Part shown: piece after piece, positions 63,953-64,000 of the stretch | Layout: each line of letters opens with the position of its first letter | How positions within the stretch are numbered: the first letter of the stretch is position 1 | Source of the DNA: Rhodococcus ruber | GTDB lineage: Bacteria; Actinomycetota; Actinomycetes; Mycobacteriales; Mycobacteriaceae | NCBI RefSeq assembly: GCF_027270735.1 | Contig: NZ_JAPWIJ010000001.1 | Location: 310,001 to 374,000 of the forward strand | DNA: 64,000 nucleotides | Direction: 5' to 3' | Translations under genes and position numbers: made by a program | The notes under the pieces: generated by a model | Seen by the model: only the letters and a program-made list of their open reading frames with translations | What the model was told of the DNA's origin: nothing | Databases searched by the model: none

Positions 63953-64000
63953 GGGTGACGGCGAGAACACTAACACGCACCCTGCCGCGCTCGAAAATCG

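Noticed and set aside
63702-63980. A 92-codon minus-strand ORF over the tRNA
   Set aside because: It is the translation of tRNA-Leu and its terminator.

Overview
The window is a high-GC actinobacterial chromosome segment, most likely Rhodococcus or a close mycolate-containing relative. The evidence is a fused LysX (lysyl-phosphatidylglycerol synthase plus lysyl-tRNA synthetase), two secreted mycobacterial-type cutinases, a MurX-type MraY, several F420/FMN-type PPOX genes, the lysine 6-aminotransferase/piperideine-6-carboxylate dehydrogenase pair, and many GTG starts with 4-base ATGA/GTGA overlaps. The assignment is inference from gene content; no rRNA is present.

Layout. 1-5.7 kb: a methyltransferase (cut by the left edge), an S4 RNA-binding protein, a copper P-type ATPase and its membrane-anchored partner behind a TACCC/GGGTA operator, then a MarR/4-TM pair flanked by a decayed second copy of the copper leader, then a GNAT. 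5.8-9 kb: a cutinase and a multi-TM protein. 9-14 kb: a lysine module (pcd, lat, LysG-type regulator, LysE exporter). 14-18.5 kb: small enzymes (DinB-like, three VOC proteins), an AraC regulator and an orphan MraY. 18.5-21.7 kb: membrane proteins, a Cmx/CmlR-type exporter with a putative leader peptide, a MarR protein and a dehalogenase. 21.8-23.7 kb: the most unusual locus, a monomeric PheRS-like ligase, a 60-residue ORF and a GNAT, all start/stop-coupled behind a structured leader. 23.7-34.3 kb: regulator/enzyme pairs, including AKR/XRE, MarR/phenolic acid decarboxylase/DUF3237 and LysR/decarboxylating dehydrogenase/CitMHS transporter.

34.4-37.4 kb: a BtuFCD-type ABC transporter behind a cobalamin riboswitch. 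37.4-43.2 kb: MFS/LacI pair, a GGDEF-EAL protein, a PPOX enzyme, a GNAT and an orphan AbiEi-like protein. 43.5-50 kb: lysX, an alpha/beta hydrolase, a FabH-type ketosynthase, a frameshifted PPOX gene and a DUF4190 protein. 50-57.2 kb: exporters (YnfM-like with its LysR, DHA2 family), a phosphoglycerate-mutase-like protein, a YhgE/Pip-like membrane protein, an ABM monooxygenase and a second cutinase. 57.4-63.5 kb: gltD-gltB (glutamate synthase). The window ends with tRNA-Leu(CAG) and its terminator.

A family of seven ~52-bp intergenic palindromes is scattered from 26.8 to 49.1 kb. A half-copy lies inside the copper-partner gene at 3.35 kb. Two separate PPOX genes are broken by frameshifts in the same part of the protein. 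No CRISPR array, prophage, insertion sequence or rRNA was seen.
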